Source: JAZDRH01 sp047470865
GTDB taxonomy: Bacteria; Pseudomonadota; Gammaproteobacteria; Pseudomonadales; Pseudomonadaceae
Assembly: GCF_047470865.1 (NCBI RefSeq)
Contig: NZ_JAZDRH010000010.1
Coordinates: 1 to 64,000 of the forward strand
Length of the DNA stretch: 64,000 bases
Reading direction: 5' to 3'
The stretch's first letter is position 1; every line of letters starts with the position of its first letter. Of the stretch, positions 7,923 to 16,341 are shown in pieces. The notes under the pieces were generated by a model that had not been told where the DNA came from, did no database searches, and saw only the letters and a program-made list of their open reading frames with translations. Position numbers and translations under genes: made by a program.

Positions 7923-8768
7923 CTATGCTTTCAATTCAATATGATCATCATAAATGATAATTAAGCCTTGCTTAAATAACCCACCAATGGATTTTTTAAA
8001 GTTACCTTTACTGACATTAAACGCATTAGCAATGATTTGCGGATCAGACTTATCACTTAGCGCCAGTGAACCACCGTTGTCTTTTAAGCGCTGCAAAATT
8101 TGCTCGCCCAGTTCATCACGCATTTCATGCCCTTGTTTTTGCAAGCTAAGGCTAATACGTCCATCATCACGCACCAAACGAACATAGCCTTCAATTTGCA
8201 TACCTGGGCGAACAAAGCGAAATAGCTCATTCTTATGAATTAGTCCCCAGTACTTGCCATTAATAATAGCTTTAAAGCCTAAATCAGTACGCTCTGCAAC
8301 CAAGAGGTCAACCTGCATACCTTTGGGTAATTCTTCGTTAGTAGCCGTATCTTTAAGATGGCGATCTAAGCGGGCACTGGCTGTAATACGCTCAGTATGT
8401 GGATCTAAATAGACATACACCATGCAATAGTCACCAACTTGCAAGGGGCGCTTTTCTTCTGAATGAGGCAGTAATAAATCCTTACTTAAGCCCCAGTCTA
8501 AAAACAAACCAACACGGTTAATATCCACTACTTTTAAGCTCGCAAACTGCCCAACCTGCACTTTAGGTTTATGCATAGTTGCAATGAGCTTATCTTCACT
8601 GTCACGGTAGACGAAAGCATTGACCCAATCTTCTTCATCTAACTCAGTATTTTTTGTAATTTCACGATTAGGCAACAAAATATCGCCATGGACAGTACCA
8701 TCTAAATACACACCAAAATCAACTTTACGCAATACCTGTAAAGTGTTCATCTGTCCAATTAATGCCAT
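7923..8768 (-). CDS. cvfB: S1-domain RNA-binding protein CvfB
   Basis: Soluble protein of 281 residues matching CvfB/YitL: an N-terminal S1-like region (1-65), two further S1-type OB folds (about 70-135 with VVDINRVGLFLDWGLSKDLLLP, and 145-215), and a winged-helix C-terminus (about 222-281, NAFNVSKGNFKKSIGGLFKQG). The family binds RNA and affects virulence-factor expression in Staphylococcus; its role in pseudomonads is not well defined. It lies between the merR/ihfA terminator and the ABC exporter operon, 10 bp before the latter, so it may be co-transcribed with it. Confidence 0.8.
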   Translation of the reverse strand: MALIGQMNTLQVLRKVDFGVYLDGTVHGDILLPNREITKNTELDEEDWVNAFVYRDSEDKLIATMHKPKVQVGQFASLKVVDINRVGLFLDWGLSKDLLLPHSEEKRPLQVGDYCMVYVYLDPHTERITASARLDRHLKDTATNEELPKGMQVDLLVAERTDLGFKAIINGKYWGLIHKNELFRFVRPGMQIEGYVRLVRDDGRISLSLQKQGHEMRDELGEQILQRLKDNGGSLALSDKSDPQIIANAFNVSKGNFKKSIGGLFKQGLIIIYDDHIELKA

Positions 8769-8800
8769 TGTTTACTCACTTCGTCTAACGACGCAAAAGA

Positions 8801-8834
8801 AAACACCCTGCAAGCTCTAACTTGCAGGGTGTTT
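8801..8834 (-). terminator. Terminator after the thrS-to-merR block
   Basis: Perfect 14-bp stem AAACACCCTGCAAG / CTTGCAGGGTGTTT with a 6-nt loop. On the minus strand it is followed by TCTTTTGCG. It closes the leftward pheS-pheT-ihfA-merR transcript before cvfB. Confidence 0.9.
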
Positions 8835-8850
8835 GTTAACTTGCTACAGA

Positions 8851-9216
8851 TCATCGTAACGCCTGTAGTACTTCTTCTAACTCACTAACCATTTGTTTAA
8901 GCATTTGCTTATACTCGGTTTTGTCATTAGCCACAGCACCATTTAGTAAATGCTGGCGTGCACCAACAATAGTAAAGCCGTGCTCATATAACAGTGAGCG
9001 GATTTGCCGAATCATCAGTACATCTTGGCGCTGATAATAGCGGCGATTGCCACGTCGTTTAATACGTAACAACTGTTCAAACTCTTGCTCCCAATAACGC
9101 AGAACATGTGCTTTTACAGCACATAAATGGCTAACTTCACCAATGGTAAAGTAGCGTTTACCTGGTAAAACCGGTAATTCTTCCGTTAACGCTGGGTTAC
9201 TCGTCTCTTGTGACAT
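8851..9216 (-). CDS. MerR-family regulator downstream of ihfA
   Basis: Small MerR-type transcription regulator of about 121 residues. The winged helix-turn-helix is plain (YFTIGEVSHLCAVKAHVLRYWE then RRGNRRYYQRQDV), followed by a short coiled-coil tail for dimerisation and no effector domain, typical of the conserved MerR gene next to ihfA in Pseudomonas and relatives. The frame opens at a TTG (9225), but ATG 9216 with GAGG just before it is the likelier start. That start lies inside the 3' end of ihfA, so the two are probably coupled. Targets are unknown. Confidence 0.8.
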   Translation of the reverse strand: MSQETSNPALTEELPVLPGKRYFTIGEVSHLCAVKAHVLRYWEQEFEQLLRIKRRGNRRYYQRQDVLMIRQIRSLLYEHGFTIVGARQHLLNGAVANDKTEYKQMLKQMVSELEEVLQALR

Positions 9217-9499
9217 ATGCCTCAACTCGAGCCTTCAACTTTTGCCCTGGACGAAACGTCACAACGCGGCGGGCGGAAATAGGAATTTCCTCACCTGTTT
9301 TAGGATTACGCCCTGGACGCTGGCGCTTATCCCGCAAGTCGAAGTTGCCAAAACCTGACAACTTCACAGGTTCGTTATTTTCGAGGGCCAGACGAATCTC
9401 TTCAAAAAACACATCAACCAACTCTTTGGCTTCCCGTTTATTTAGCCCAAGCTCTAAATTGAGATGCTCGGCCATTTCTGCTTTCGTCAAAGCCCCCAT
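9197..9499 (-). CDS. ihfA: Integration host factor subunit alpha
   Basis: DNA-bending nucleoid protein; forms the IHF heterodimer with IhfB. It is 100 residues, as is usual, and has the beta-arm tip RPGRNPKTGE with the DNA-intercalating proline at P66. ATG 9499 follows the pheT stop by only 3 nt, so translation is probably coupled to pheT. The pheT-ihfA linkage is conserved in gammaproteobacteria. Confidence 0.97.
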   Translation of the reverse strand: MGALTKAEMAEHLNLELGLNKREAKELVDVFFEEIRLALENNEPVKLSGFGNFDLRDKRQRPGRNPKTGEEIPISARRVVTFRPGQKLKARVEAYVTRDE

Positions 9500-9502
9500 G
9501 CA

Positions 9503-11884
9503 CTATTTCCTCAATGTTGCGTTGAACCTCTCTTCAAGCAGCGTGAGTACATTTTGTGTTGCGCTGCTCACTTCGTCATCTGTTAGAGTGCGCGATGGAT
9601 GTTGCCAGGTCAAGCCAACGGCCAAACTTTTGCGATTTGGATCAACACCTTTGCCTTGGTAAACGTCAAATAAACGAATTTGCGTTAAAAATTCACCAGC
9701 CGCACCACGCATAGCGGTTAGAATCTCTTGCGCTGGTATTATTGCGTCGACTAATAAAGCTAAGTCACGGCGCACTTCTGGGAAGCGTGATAATTCAGCA
9801 AATGTAGGCAATTTACCTTGTATTACAGCACTTTGCAGCAGCTCAAACATAAACACAGGCTGATCTATATCCAATTCACTCGCTAACTGCGGGTGCAATG
9901 CTCCCATATAGCCTACTAGTTCGCCATTGCGCAGCACTTGAGCGCATTGCCCTGGATGGAAGCCATGTTCAGTGCACGGCTCAAAGCTGTAGCTGGAAAA
10001 ATCACCGGCAGCTGTTAATAAAGCTTCAACATCACCTTTAAGATCATAGAAGTCAATGTTGTCTTTGCCATGTGCCCATTCTTCAGCTAAACGTGTGCCT
10101 GTAATCACACCTGCTAACATTGGTTCTTGTTTTAAGTTGTCAAGCTGACCGACAAAACGTAAGCCTGTTTCAAATAGACGCACGCGACTCTGCTGGCGAT
10201 TTAAGTTATAGGCAACTGCTTTTAACAAGCCTGGTAAGAGCGAAGCGCGCATTGAAGAAAGTTCTGCCGATATAGGGTTGGCTAACTCTAGTGCAGGCTC
10301 CTCGGGATGAAATAACTTAAAGACTTTCGGATCAATAAAGCTATAAGTGATAGCTTCTTGGTAACCACGCGCTACTAATAACCGGCGCAAAGCCGGTAAA
10401 CCCACTTTGGTTTCAGGGTTGGCTTTAGGCGCTAAAGGTACCATTGGGTAACTTACAGGAAGCTTGTCATAACCATATAAACGACCTACTTCTTCAATTA
10501 AGTCTTCTTCAATGCTGATATCAAAGCGATGACTTGGCACATCCACTAACCAAACGCCTGCCGCTTGCTTATTCAGCACTAAACCTAACACAGATAACAA
10601 ACTTTCAATTTCATCATCTGTAAGGTCAAACTCAAACGTTTGATTAACCCGAGCAGCGCGTAATTTAATAGGTGCAACTTGAGGTAAATATGCTGGGGCT
10701 ACGGCTTCGACCACAGGGCCAGCTTGACCACCGACAATATCTAGTAAGAGTTCAGTAGCACGTTCAATGGCTTTGCCTGCTAGCTGCCAGTCAACACCAC
10801 GCTCAAAACGATGCGAAGCATCTGTATGCAGGCCGTAAGAACGGGCCTTACCAGCAATGGCAATAGTATCAAAGAAGGCACTTTCTAAGAATAAATCTTG
10901 AGTGTGCTCAACATTCACACCACTGTTTTCACCCCCCATCACCCCTGCAATAGCTAAAACACGCTGGTGATCAGCAATAACTAAGGTTTGCTCAGTTAGC
11001 GTAATTTCTTGGCCATCTAACAAGGTAACTTTTTCGTTTTGCTCAGCAAAACGTACACGAATACCACCTTGTATTTGTGCAAGATCAAAGGCGTGTAAAG
11101 GCTGGCCTAACTCAAGCATCACATAGTTGGTAACATCAACCGCAGGGTCAATACTGCGAATATCACTACGCGCTAAGCGCTCAACCATCCATGCAGGCGT
11201 TTTACGGGTTAAATCAACACCATGAATAACTCGACCGAAATAACGTGGGCATGCCTTCTCTGCTAGCAATTCAATTTTAACGCTATCTTCAATTGTCGCG
11301 GCTATGGGCGTAATAACTGGAAGGCTAACAGCTAGATTATATAACGCACCTACTTCACGCGCTAAACCTGTTAATGACAGGCAGTCACCTCGGTTTGGCG
11401 TCAAGTCTACCTCAATGGAAACATCATTAAGATTTAATAATTCACGAATGTCTTGTCCCACCGGTGCAGTAACATCAAGCTCTAGTAAACCTGAGTCATC
11501 TTCGCCAATCTGCAACTCTGTGGCTGAGCAGAGCATGCCAAAGGACTCTACGCCACGTAATTTGGCTTTTTTAATTTTAAAATCACCAGGTAACACAGCA
11601 CCTAATTGCGCAAAAGGCACTTTAATGCCAGCGCGTGCATTAGGTGCTCCACAAACGATTTGAAAGGTCTCTTTGCCATCGCTGACCTGACAAACACGTA
11701 GTTTATCAGCGTCTGGATGCTGTTCAGTTGCAAGGATTTCTCCCACCACTACGCCAGAAAACTCACCCGCCACTGGGCGCACGGCATCGACCTCAAGACC
11801 TGCCATAGAAAGGCGGGCTACTAGCTCATCACGCGATACATTTGGATTAACTAGGCTACGTAGCCATTGTTCACTGAAATTCAT
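9503..11884 (-). CDS. pheT: Phenylalanine--tRNA ligase beta subunit
   Basis: Beta subunit of the (alpha-beta)2 PheRS, needed for tRNA binding and editing. It is 793 residues, the normal length. Visible blocks: EMAP/OB-type tRNA-binding domain (about 40-150, GVVVGEILATEQHPDADKL), B3/4 editing domain (about 210-385, with HRFERGVDW near its end), B5 domain (about 400-475), the catalytic-like core (about 490-680) and the C-terminal anticodon-binding ferredoxin fold (about 700-793, FPEVRRDLALL). It lies 30 bp after pheS and is followed closely by ihfA. Confidence 0.97.
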   Translation of the reverse strand: MNFSEQWLRSLVNPNVSRDELVARLSMAGLEVDAVRPVAGEFSGVVVGEILATEQHPDADKLRVCQVSDGKETFQIVCGAPNARAGIKVPFAQLGAVLPGDFKIKKAKLRGVESFGMLCSATELQIGEDDSGLLELDVTAPVGQDIRELLNLNDVSIEVDLTPNRGDCLSLTGLAREVGALYNLAVSLPVITPIAATIEDSVKIELLAEKACPRYFGRVIHGVDLTRKTPAWMVERLARSDIRSIDPAVDVTNYVMLELGQPLHAFDLAQIQGGIRVRFAEQNEKVTLLDGQEITLTEQTLVIADHQRVLAIAGVMGGENSGVNVEHTQDLFLESAFFDTIAIAGKARSYGLHTDASHRFERGVDWQLAGKAIERATELLLDIVGGQAGPVVEAVAPAYLPQVAPIKLRAARVNQTFEFDLTDDEIESLLSVLGLVLNKQAAGVWLVDVPSHRFDISIEEDLIEEVGRLYGYDKLPVSYPMVPLAPKANPETKVGLPALRRLLVARGYQEAITYSFIDPKVFKLFHPEEPALELANPISAELSSMRASLLPGLLKAVAYNLNRQQSRVRLFETGLRFVGQLDNLKQEPMLAGVITGTRLAEEWAHGKDNIDFYDLKGDVEALLTAAGDFSSYSFEPCTEHGFHPGQCAQVLRNGELVGYMGALHPQLASELDIDQPVFMFELLQSAVIQGKLPTFAELSRFPEVRRDLALLVDAIIPAQEILTAMRGAAGEFLTQIRLFDVYQGKGVDPNRKSLAVGLTWQHPSRTLTDDEVSSATQNVLTLLEERFNATLRK

Positions 11885-11914
11885 GTTGCTCTCCTAAATT
11901 CGGTTAACGGCTAC

Positions 11915-12931
11915 TTAGCGAAATTGCGCTAAAAAACGCAGATCGTTGTCGAAGAACAAGCGCAAATCATTAACCCCATAACGCAACATGGTTAAACGCT
12001 CAGCGCCCATACCGAAAGCAAAACCTTTAAATTCTTCTGGATCAATGCCTGACATACGCAATACGTTTGGATGCACCATGCCGCACCCCATTACTTCTAA
12101 CCAGCCTGTTTGCTTACATACGCGACAGCCTTTGCCACTGCACATAACACATTCCATATCAACTTCGGCTGAAGGCTCAGTAAATGGGAAGAAGGATGGG
12201 CGGAAACGCACACCTAAATCTTTTTCAAAGAAAACACGTAAAAACTCAACAATAGTGCCTTTTAAGTCAGCAAAGCTCACATCCCGATCAATCAGTAAAC
12301 CTTCTACCTGATTAAACATAGGTGAATGGGTCATATCAGAGTCACAACGATAAACACGCCCTGGGCACACCACGCGAATAGGCGGCTGCTGTGTTTCCAT
12401 AGTGCGCACCTGCACGGATGAGGTGTGCGTGCGCAATACCGTCGTTGGGTTGAAATAGAAGGTATCGTGCATAGCACGCGCGGGGTGATGGCTTGGAATA
12501 TTTAAGGCTTCGAAATTGTGGTAGTCATCTTCAACTTCTGGCCCTTGCGCTACTTCGTAGCCAATGCTTGAAAAAAAATGCTCAATACGCTCTAAAGTGC
12601 GAGTAACTGGATGTAAACCACCCATTGTTTGGCCACGACCTGGCAAAGTAACATCAATACGCTCAGCTGCCAGCTTTGCTTCTAAGGCTGCACTTTCAAG
12701 CAGTTGTTTGCGCGCATTAAGGGCAGTTTGTACTTGCTCTTTTGCCACATTAATCAACGCACCTGCTTGAGGACGCTCCTCTGCAGATAAGCTGCCTAAT
12801 TGCTTCATTAATGAAGTTAATTCGCCTTTTTTGCCTAAATATTGCACACGTAGTTGTTCAACAGTGACAACATCTTGACTGGTTTCTACCGCTGACAGTG
12901 CCTGAGCCACTAACGCATCAAGATTTTCCAT
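11915..12931 (-). CDS. pheS: Phenylalanine--tRNA ligase alpha subunit
   Basis: Catalytic subunit of class II PheRS, 338 residues. The N-terminal coiled coil (1-85) binds tRNA. Motif 2 lies in the PIRVVCPGRVYRCD segment, and motif 3 is GFAFGMGAERLTML near 303. An insertion with CVMCSGKGCRVCKQTGW carries four Cys and is seen in many gammaproteobacterial PheS proteins. GGAGG at 12937-12941 precedes ATG 12931 and directly abuts a 16-bp hairpin in the leader, which probably influences expression. Confidence 0.97.
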   Translation of the reverse strand: MENLDALVAQALSAVETSQDVVTVEQLRVQYLGKKGELTSLMKQLGSLSAEERPQAGALINVAKEQVQTALNARKQLLESAALEAKLAAERIDVTLPGRGQTMGGLHPVTRTLERIEHFFSSIGYEVAQGPEVEDDYHNFEALNIPSHHPARAMHDTFYFNPTTVLRTHTSSVQVRTMETQQPPIRVVCPGRVYRCDSDMTHSPMFNQVEGLLIDRDVSFADLKGTIVEFLRVFFEKDLGVRFRPSFFPFTEPSAEVDMECVMCSGKGCRVCKQTGWLEVMGCGMVHPNVLRMSGIDPEEFKGFAFGMGAERLTMLRYGVNDLRLFFDNDLRFLAQFR

Positions 12932-12941
12932 TTAAACCTCC

Positions 12942-12989
12942 AGAGAGTCTTGCAAAACGCAGACTGCGCTGCACTTTGCAAGTCTCTCT
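12942..12989 (-). promoter_or_regulatory. Hairpin in the pheS leader abutting the ribosome binding site
   Basis: Inverted repeat AGAGAGTCTTGCAAAA (12942-12957) and CTTTGCAAGTCTCTCT (12974-12989): 16 positions with one mismatch and one G-U pair, loop of 16 nt that can itself fold. In pheS mRNA it ends exactly one base before GGAGG (overlapping its first G in alternative pairing). No U-run follows, so it is not a simple terminator; a role in translation control, mRNA stability or termination/antitermination with the upstream terminator is inferred. No pheL-like Phe-rich leader peptide was found. Confidence 0.6.
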
Positions 12990-13011
12990 CTTAAATCATC
13001 ATGCAAAATAA

Positions 13012-13047
13012 AAATAAGGGAAGAGCTTTGAGGCCCTTCCCTTATTT
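13012..13047 (-). terminator. Terminator after rplT
   Basis: AAATAAGGGAAG / CTTCCCTTATTT 12-bp perfect stem, extended by two more pairs after one mismatch, loop TTTGAG. Minus-strand sequence continues TTTTATTTTG, so it should end or attenuate the infC-rpmI-rplT transcript before pheS. Confidence 0.85.
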
Positions 13048-13078
13048 CAAAAACGCTTTACGTTGCTACGTTCGAAAA

Positions 13079-13435
13079 TTAGGCCAGAGCGGCTTTAGCT
13101 TTTTCGACGATCGCTGCAAAGGCTGCTTTTTCATTTACTGCTAGGTCAGCAAGAACTTTACGATCGATCTCGATAGTTGCTTTCTTCAGACCAGCAATAA
13201 ATCGGCTGTATGATAAGCCGTTTACACGAGCGCCAGCATTGATACGAGCAATCCACAATGCGCGGAATTGACGTTTTTTCTGACGACGGTCACGGTATGC
13301 ATATTGACCAGCTTTAATAACTGCTTGTTTAGCTACGCGGAATACGCGAGAGCGCGCTCCGTAGTAACCTTTAGCTAGCTTAAGTACTTTCTTGTGACGA
13401 CGACGCGCCACAACGCCACGTTTAACACGAGCCAT
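13079..13435 (-). CDS. rplT: 50S ribosomal protein L20
   Basis: Primary 23S rRNA-binding and assembly protein, 118 residues as usual. The N-terminus is very basic (ARVKRGVVARRRHKKVLKLA) followed by YRDRRQKKRQFRALWI and the C-terminal LNGLSYSRFIAGL-like globular part. In E. coli L20 represses its own operon through the rpmI translational operator; whether such an operator exists here was not established. It lies 32 bp after rpmI. Confidence 0.98.
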   Translation of the reverse strand: MARVKRGVVARRRHKKVLKLAKGYYGARSRVFRVAKQAVIKAGQYAYRDRRQKKRQFRALWIARINAGARVNGLSYSRFIAGLKKATIEIDRKVLADLAVNEKAAFAAIVEKAKAALA

Positions 13436-13467
13436 AAAATATTACCTTTATTTATCTAAACCAAAGA

Positions 13468-13662
13468 TTAACGAAGACGCAACATGCGTTCTACGCGTTG
13501 TACATCAGTAGGGTGCATCAAAGATGTACCACGTAGCTGACGCTTACGCTTAGTAGTCATTTTGGTCAAGATGTGACTCTTGAAAGCGTGTTTGTGCTTA
13601 AAGCCGTTAGCGGTTGGCTTAAAACGTTTTTTAGCACCGCTCTTAGTTTTCATTTTTGGCAT
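13468..13662 (-). CDS. rpmI: 50S ribosomal protein L35
   Basis: Basic ribosomal protein of 64 residues with the usual opening PKMKTKSGAKKRFK and ending MHPTDVQRVERMLRLR. It is 62 bp downstream of infC. The infC-rpmI gap contains a short inverted repeat around CCCCCTAGGG that could form part of a leader structure. Confidence 0.98.
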   Translation of the reverse strand: MPKMKTKSGAKKRFKPTANGFKHKHAFKSHILTKMTTKRKRQLRGTSLMHPTDVQRVERMLRLR

Positions 13663-13724
13663 GTTTGAATACTCCGCATTCAGTGATTACGCATAACCTT
13701 AAGGCCTACCAGTGCCCTAGGGGG

Positions 13725-14273
13725 TTATTTTTTCTTTTTCGGGGCGATGACCATCATCAGCTGGCGTCCTTCCAGCTTAGGACGTTGTTCTACAGTGCCA
13801 TACTCAGCCAAATCAGCTTCGATTCGGTTAAGCAGCTCCATACCCAAGTCCTGGTGAGCCATCTCACGACCGCGGAATCGTAATGAAACCTTGGCCTTGT
13901 CCCCGTCTTCTAGGAAACGTATCAGGTTGCGTAGTTTTACCTGATAATCCCCTATATCCGTCCCTGGTCTAAACTTAATTTCTTTAATTTGCACTTGCTT
14001 TTGATTTTTGCGCGCCTGTGCCTGCTGTTTTTTCTTCTCAAACAGATGTTTACCGTAATCCATGATTCGGCAAACAGGTGGCGTGGCTTCAGCAGAAATT
14101 TCTACTAAATCAAGGTGCGCCTCTTCAGCAGCTTTTAGTGCCTCATCAATCGAGACTATCCCGATCTGCTCACCATCAGCACCAATTAGGCGTACTTCAC
14201 GTGCTGCAATATTTTCGTTAATTGGTGCCTTAGGGGCAGTGCGTCTGTCTTGTCTCATATCTCGCTTGATAAT
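13725..14273 (-). CDS. infC: Translation initiation factor IF-3, probably with an AUU start
   Basis: IF-3 prevents 30S-50S association and checks start codons. The N domain (about 10-80, INENIAAREVRLIGADGEQIG, DLVEISAEATPPVCRIMDYGK) and C domain (about 90-182, IKEIKFRPGTDIGDYQVK, LRFRGREMAH) are complete. Upstream of the first internal ATG the frame reads GTG-ATT-ATT-ATC. GTG 14279 overlaps the only Shine-Dalgarno (GGAG at 14279-14282), while ATT 14273 lies 5 nt behind it, so ATT 14273 is the best start. An AUU start is what lets IF-3 repress its own synthesis in E. coli. The gene follows thrS with overlapping or abutting signals. Confidence 0.93.
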   Translation of the reverse strand: MIKRDMRQDRRTAPKAPINENIAAREVRLIGADGEQIGIVSIDEALKAAEEAHLDLVEISAEATPPVCRIMDYGKHLFEKKKQQAQARKNQKQVQIKEIKFRPGTDIGDYQVKLRNLIRFLEDGDKAKVSLRFRGREMAHQDLGMELLNRIEADLAEYGTVEQRPKLEGRQLMMVIAPKKKK

Positions 14274-14275
14274 AA

Positions 14276-16198
14276 TCACTCCAGATCTTGGCGTCCGCGC
14301 CGGGAAATCGCAGTTGTTAATAGTTCCATAAACTGGCTTACAGGCATTGAGCCTAAATCTTTGCCATCACGTGAACGTACTGCGACAGTTTTGTTTTCAA
14401 TTTCCTTATCGCCAATAACCAGCAGGTAAGGAACTTTGAGTAAAGTGTGCTCGCGGATTTTAAAGCCGATTTTCTCGTTTCTCAAGTCACAAGTTGCTCT
14501 AAAACCATTTTCATTCAGAGTTTTTTCAACTTTTTTCGCAAAATCGGCTTGTTTGTCCGTAATATTCATAATTACAGCTTGTGTTGGGGCAAGCCATGCA
14601 GGAAATGCCCCCTCATAATGTTCAATCAAAATACCGATAAAACGCTCGAAAGAACCTAGAATAGCACGATGTAACATTACAGGGTTTTGACGATCATTTT
14701 CTTCGCTAACAAACTCTGCACCTAAGCGTACAGGCAAGTTAAAATCGAGCTGCAATGTACCACATTGCCATACACGACCTAAACAATCTCTTAGTGAAAA
14801 CTCAATTTTCGGACCATAGAAAGCCCCTTCACCTGGCTGCAGCTCGTACTTCAAGCCTGCATGATCTAGCGCTGCTGCCAAAGCCGCTTCTGCTTTATCC
14901 CACTGTGCATCAGAACCGACACGCTGTTCTGGTCGAGTAGAAAGCTTAAGCTCAAGATCATTAAAACCAAAGTCTGCATAAACATCTGTGGTGAGTTTAA
15001 TAAAGTCTGCTGCTTCTTGCTGCACCTGCTCTTGAGTACAGAAAATATGCGCATCATCCTGAGTAAAGCCACGCACACGCATAATGCCATGCAGCGCACC
15101 TGAAGGTTCGTTACGATGGCAAGCGCCAAACTCGGCTAGGCGTAATGGTAAATCACGGTAGCTTTTTAGCCCTTGATTAAAAATCTGCACATGGCAAGGA
15201 CAGTTCATTGGTTTAACCGCATAAGTGCGCGATTCTGACTCGGTGATAAACATATTATCACCGTAGTTAGTCCAGTGCCCTGACTTTTCCCAAAGGATAC
15301 GGTCAACTACTTGCGGTGTGCGTACTTCTTGATAGCCATTATCGCGCTGAATTTTGCGCATATACTGCTCAAGCACCTGATAAACCGTCCAACCATTTGG
15401 ATGCCAGAACACCATACCTGGCGCTTCTTCTTGCATATGGAATAGATCAAGGCGCTTACCTAGCTTACGATGATCACGCTTTTCAGCTTCTTCAATACGT
15501 TTAATATAAGCGGCTAGTTGCTTTTTATCTGCCCAGGCAGTGCCATAAATGCGCTGTAGCTGCTCATTTTTTGAATCGCCACGCCAGTAGGCACCTGAAA
15601 AGCGAGTCAGTTTAAAGGCTTTTAAAAAACGTGTATTAGGTACGTGCGGGCCACGGCACATATCTACATATTCTTGGTGATAATACAAACCCATTTGTTT
15701 TTCATCTGGCATATCAGCCACTAAACGTAGTTTGTATTCTTCGCCACGCGCTTCAAATACCTTGATCACTTCATCACGTGGGGTTAGTTTTTTAACCACA
15801 TCGTAATCTTGATCAATCAGCTGTTTCATGCGATTTTCAATTGCCACCATATCTTCTGGTGTAAATGGGCGATCAATCGCAATATCGTAATAAAAGCCTT
15901 CATCAATAACAGGGCCAATGACCATTTTAGCATTGGGATACAACTGTTTTACTGCATGCCCAACTAAGTGAGCACATGAGTGGCGGATAATCTCAACGCC
16001 TTCTTCATCTTTTGCAGTGATAATTTGCAGCTGCGCATCCTGATCAATAAGGTCACAAGCATCTAACAAGCGGCCATTAACTCGACCTGCAATGGTTGCT
16101 TTAGCTAAACCAGGACCAATATCCTGCGCAACTTGCATAATTGATACAGGTTGTTCAAATGAGCGCTGACTTCCATCAGGAAGGGTAATAATGGGCAT
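14276..16198 (-). CDS. thrS: Threonine--tRNA ligase
   Basis: Class II synthetase, 640 residues. Domains: TGS (1-62), editing N2 domain with HxxxH at H73/H77 and a CRGPH motif near 182-188, catalytic core with the zinc-binding Cys in MNCPCH (about 335), and the C-terminal anticodon-binding domain (about 535-640). A strong Shine-Dalgarno GAGGAGG precedes ATG 16198. The leader carries two hairpins that imitate threonine anticodon arms, suggesting that ThrRS represses its own translation as in E. coli. The last codons overlap the infC start region. Confidence 0.98.
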   Translation of the reverse strand: MPIITLPDGSQRSFEQPVSIMQVAQDIGPGLAKATIAGRVNGRLLDACDLIDQDAQLQIITAKDEEGVEIIRHSCAHLVGHAVKQLYPNAKMVIGPVIDEGFYYDIAIDRPFTPEDMVAIENRMKQLIDQDYDVVKKLTPRDEVIKVFEARGEEYKLRLVADMPDEKQMGLYYHQEYVDMCRGPHVPNTRFLKAFKLTRFSGAYWRGDSKNEQLQRIYGTAWADKKQLAAYIKRIEEAEKRDHRKLGKRLDLFHMQEEAPGMVFWHPNGWTVYQVLEQYMRKIQRDNGYQEVRTPQVVDRILWEKSGHWTNYGDNMFITESESRTYAVKPMNCPCHVQIFNQGLKSYRDLPLRLAEFGACHRNEPSGALHGIMRVRGFTQDDAHIFCTQEQVQQEAADFIKLTTDVYADFGFNDLELKLSTRPEQRVGSDAQWDKAEAALAAALDHAGLKYELQPGEGAFYGPKIEFSLRDCLGRVWQCGTLQLDFNLPVRLGAEFVSEENDRQNPVMLHRAILGSFERFIGILIEHYEGAFPAWLAPTQAVIMNITDKQADFAKKVEKTLNENGFRATCDLRNEKIGFKIREHTLLKVPYLLVIGDKEIENKTVAVRSRDGKDLGSMPVSQFMELLTTAISRRGRQDLE

Positions 16199-16218
16199 GG
16201 CGCCTCCTCGTCCTAGTG

Positions 16219-16239
16219 GTGACCCCTACCAAAGGTCAC
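16219..16239 (-). promoter_or_regulatory. thrS operator stem-loop I, mimic of a tRNA-Thr(GGU) anticodon arm
   Basis: In the thrS mRNA this reads GUGACCU-UUGGUAG-GGGUCAC: a 7-bp stem (closing pair U-G) and a 7-nt loop. Loop position 33 is U, 34-36 is GGU (a threonine anticodon) and 37 is A, exactly as in an anticodon loop. It sits 21-41 nt upstream of the start codon, just before GAGGAGG. In E. coli the equivalent thrS operator domain is bound by ThrRS to block ribosome entry. The function here is inferred from this match. Confidence 0.7.
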
Positions 16240-16278
16240 ATCGGTGGGATGGCCAGTAAGAGCGACCTTAAAACTTAT

Positions 16279-16295
16279 CTGCCATACAGTAGCAG
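16279..16295 (-). promoter_or_regulatory. thrS operator stem-loop II, possible mimic of a tRNA-Thr(UGU) anticodon arm
   Basis: In the mRNA: CUGCU-ACUGUAU-GGCAG, a 5-bp stem (one U-G pair) and a 7-nt loop with UGU at positions 34-36 and A at 37; position 33 is C instead of U. It lies about 40 nt upstream of stem-loop I. E. coli thrS has two anticodon-like hairpins that fill both sites of the ThrRS dimer, so this would be the second. The stem is short, so confidence is lower. Confidence 0.5.
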
Positions 16296-16341
16296 CGTAA
16301 AACCTGTTTTTAAGCCGTAGTCACTGGAAACTTCAACAAAA

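Noticed and set aside
9210..9662. Rightward 150-codon frame opposite ihfA and pheT
   Set aside because: It is a shadow of two certain genes on the other strand, with no ribosome binding site or recognisable product.
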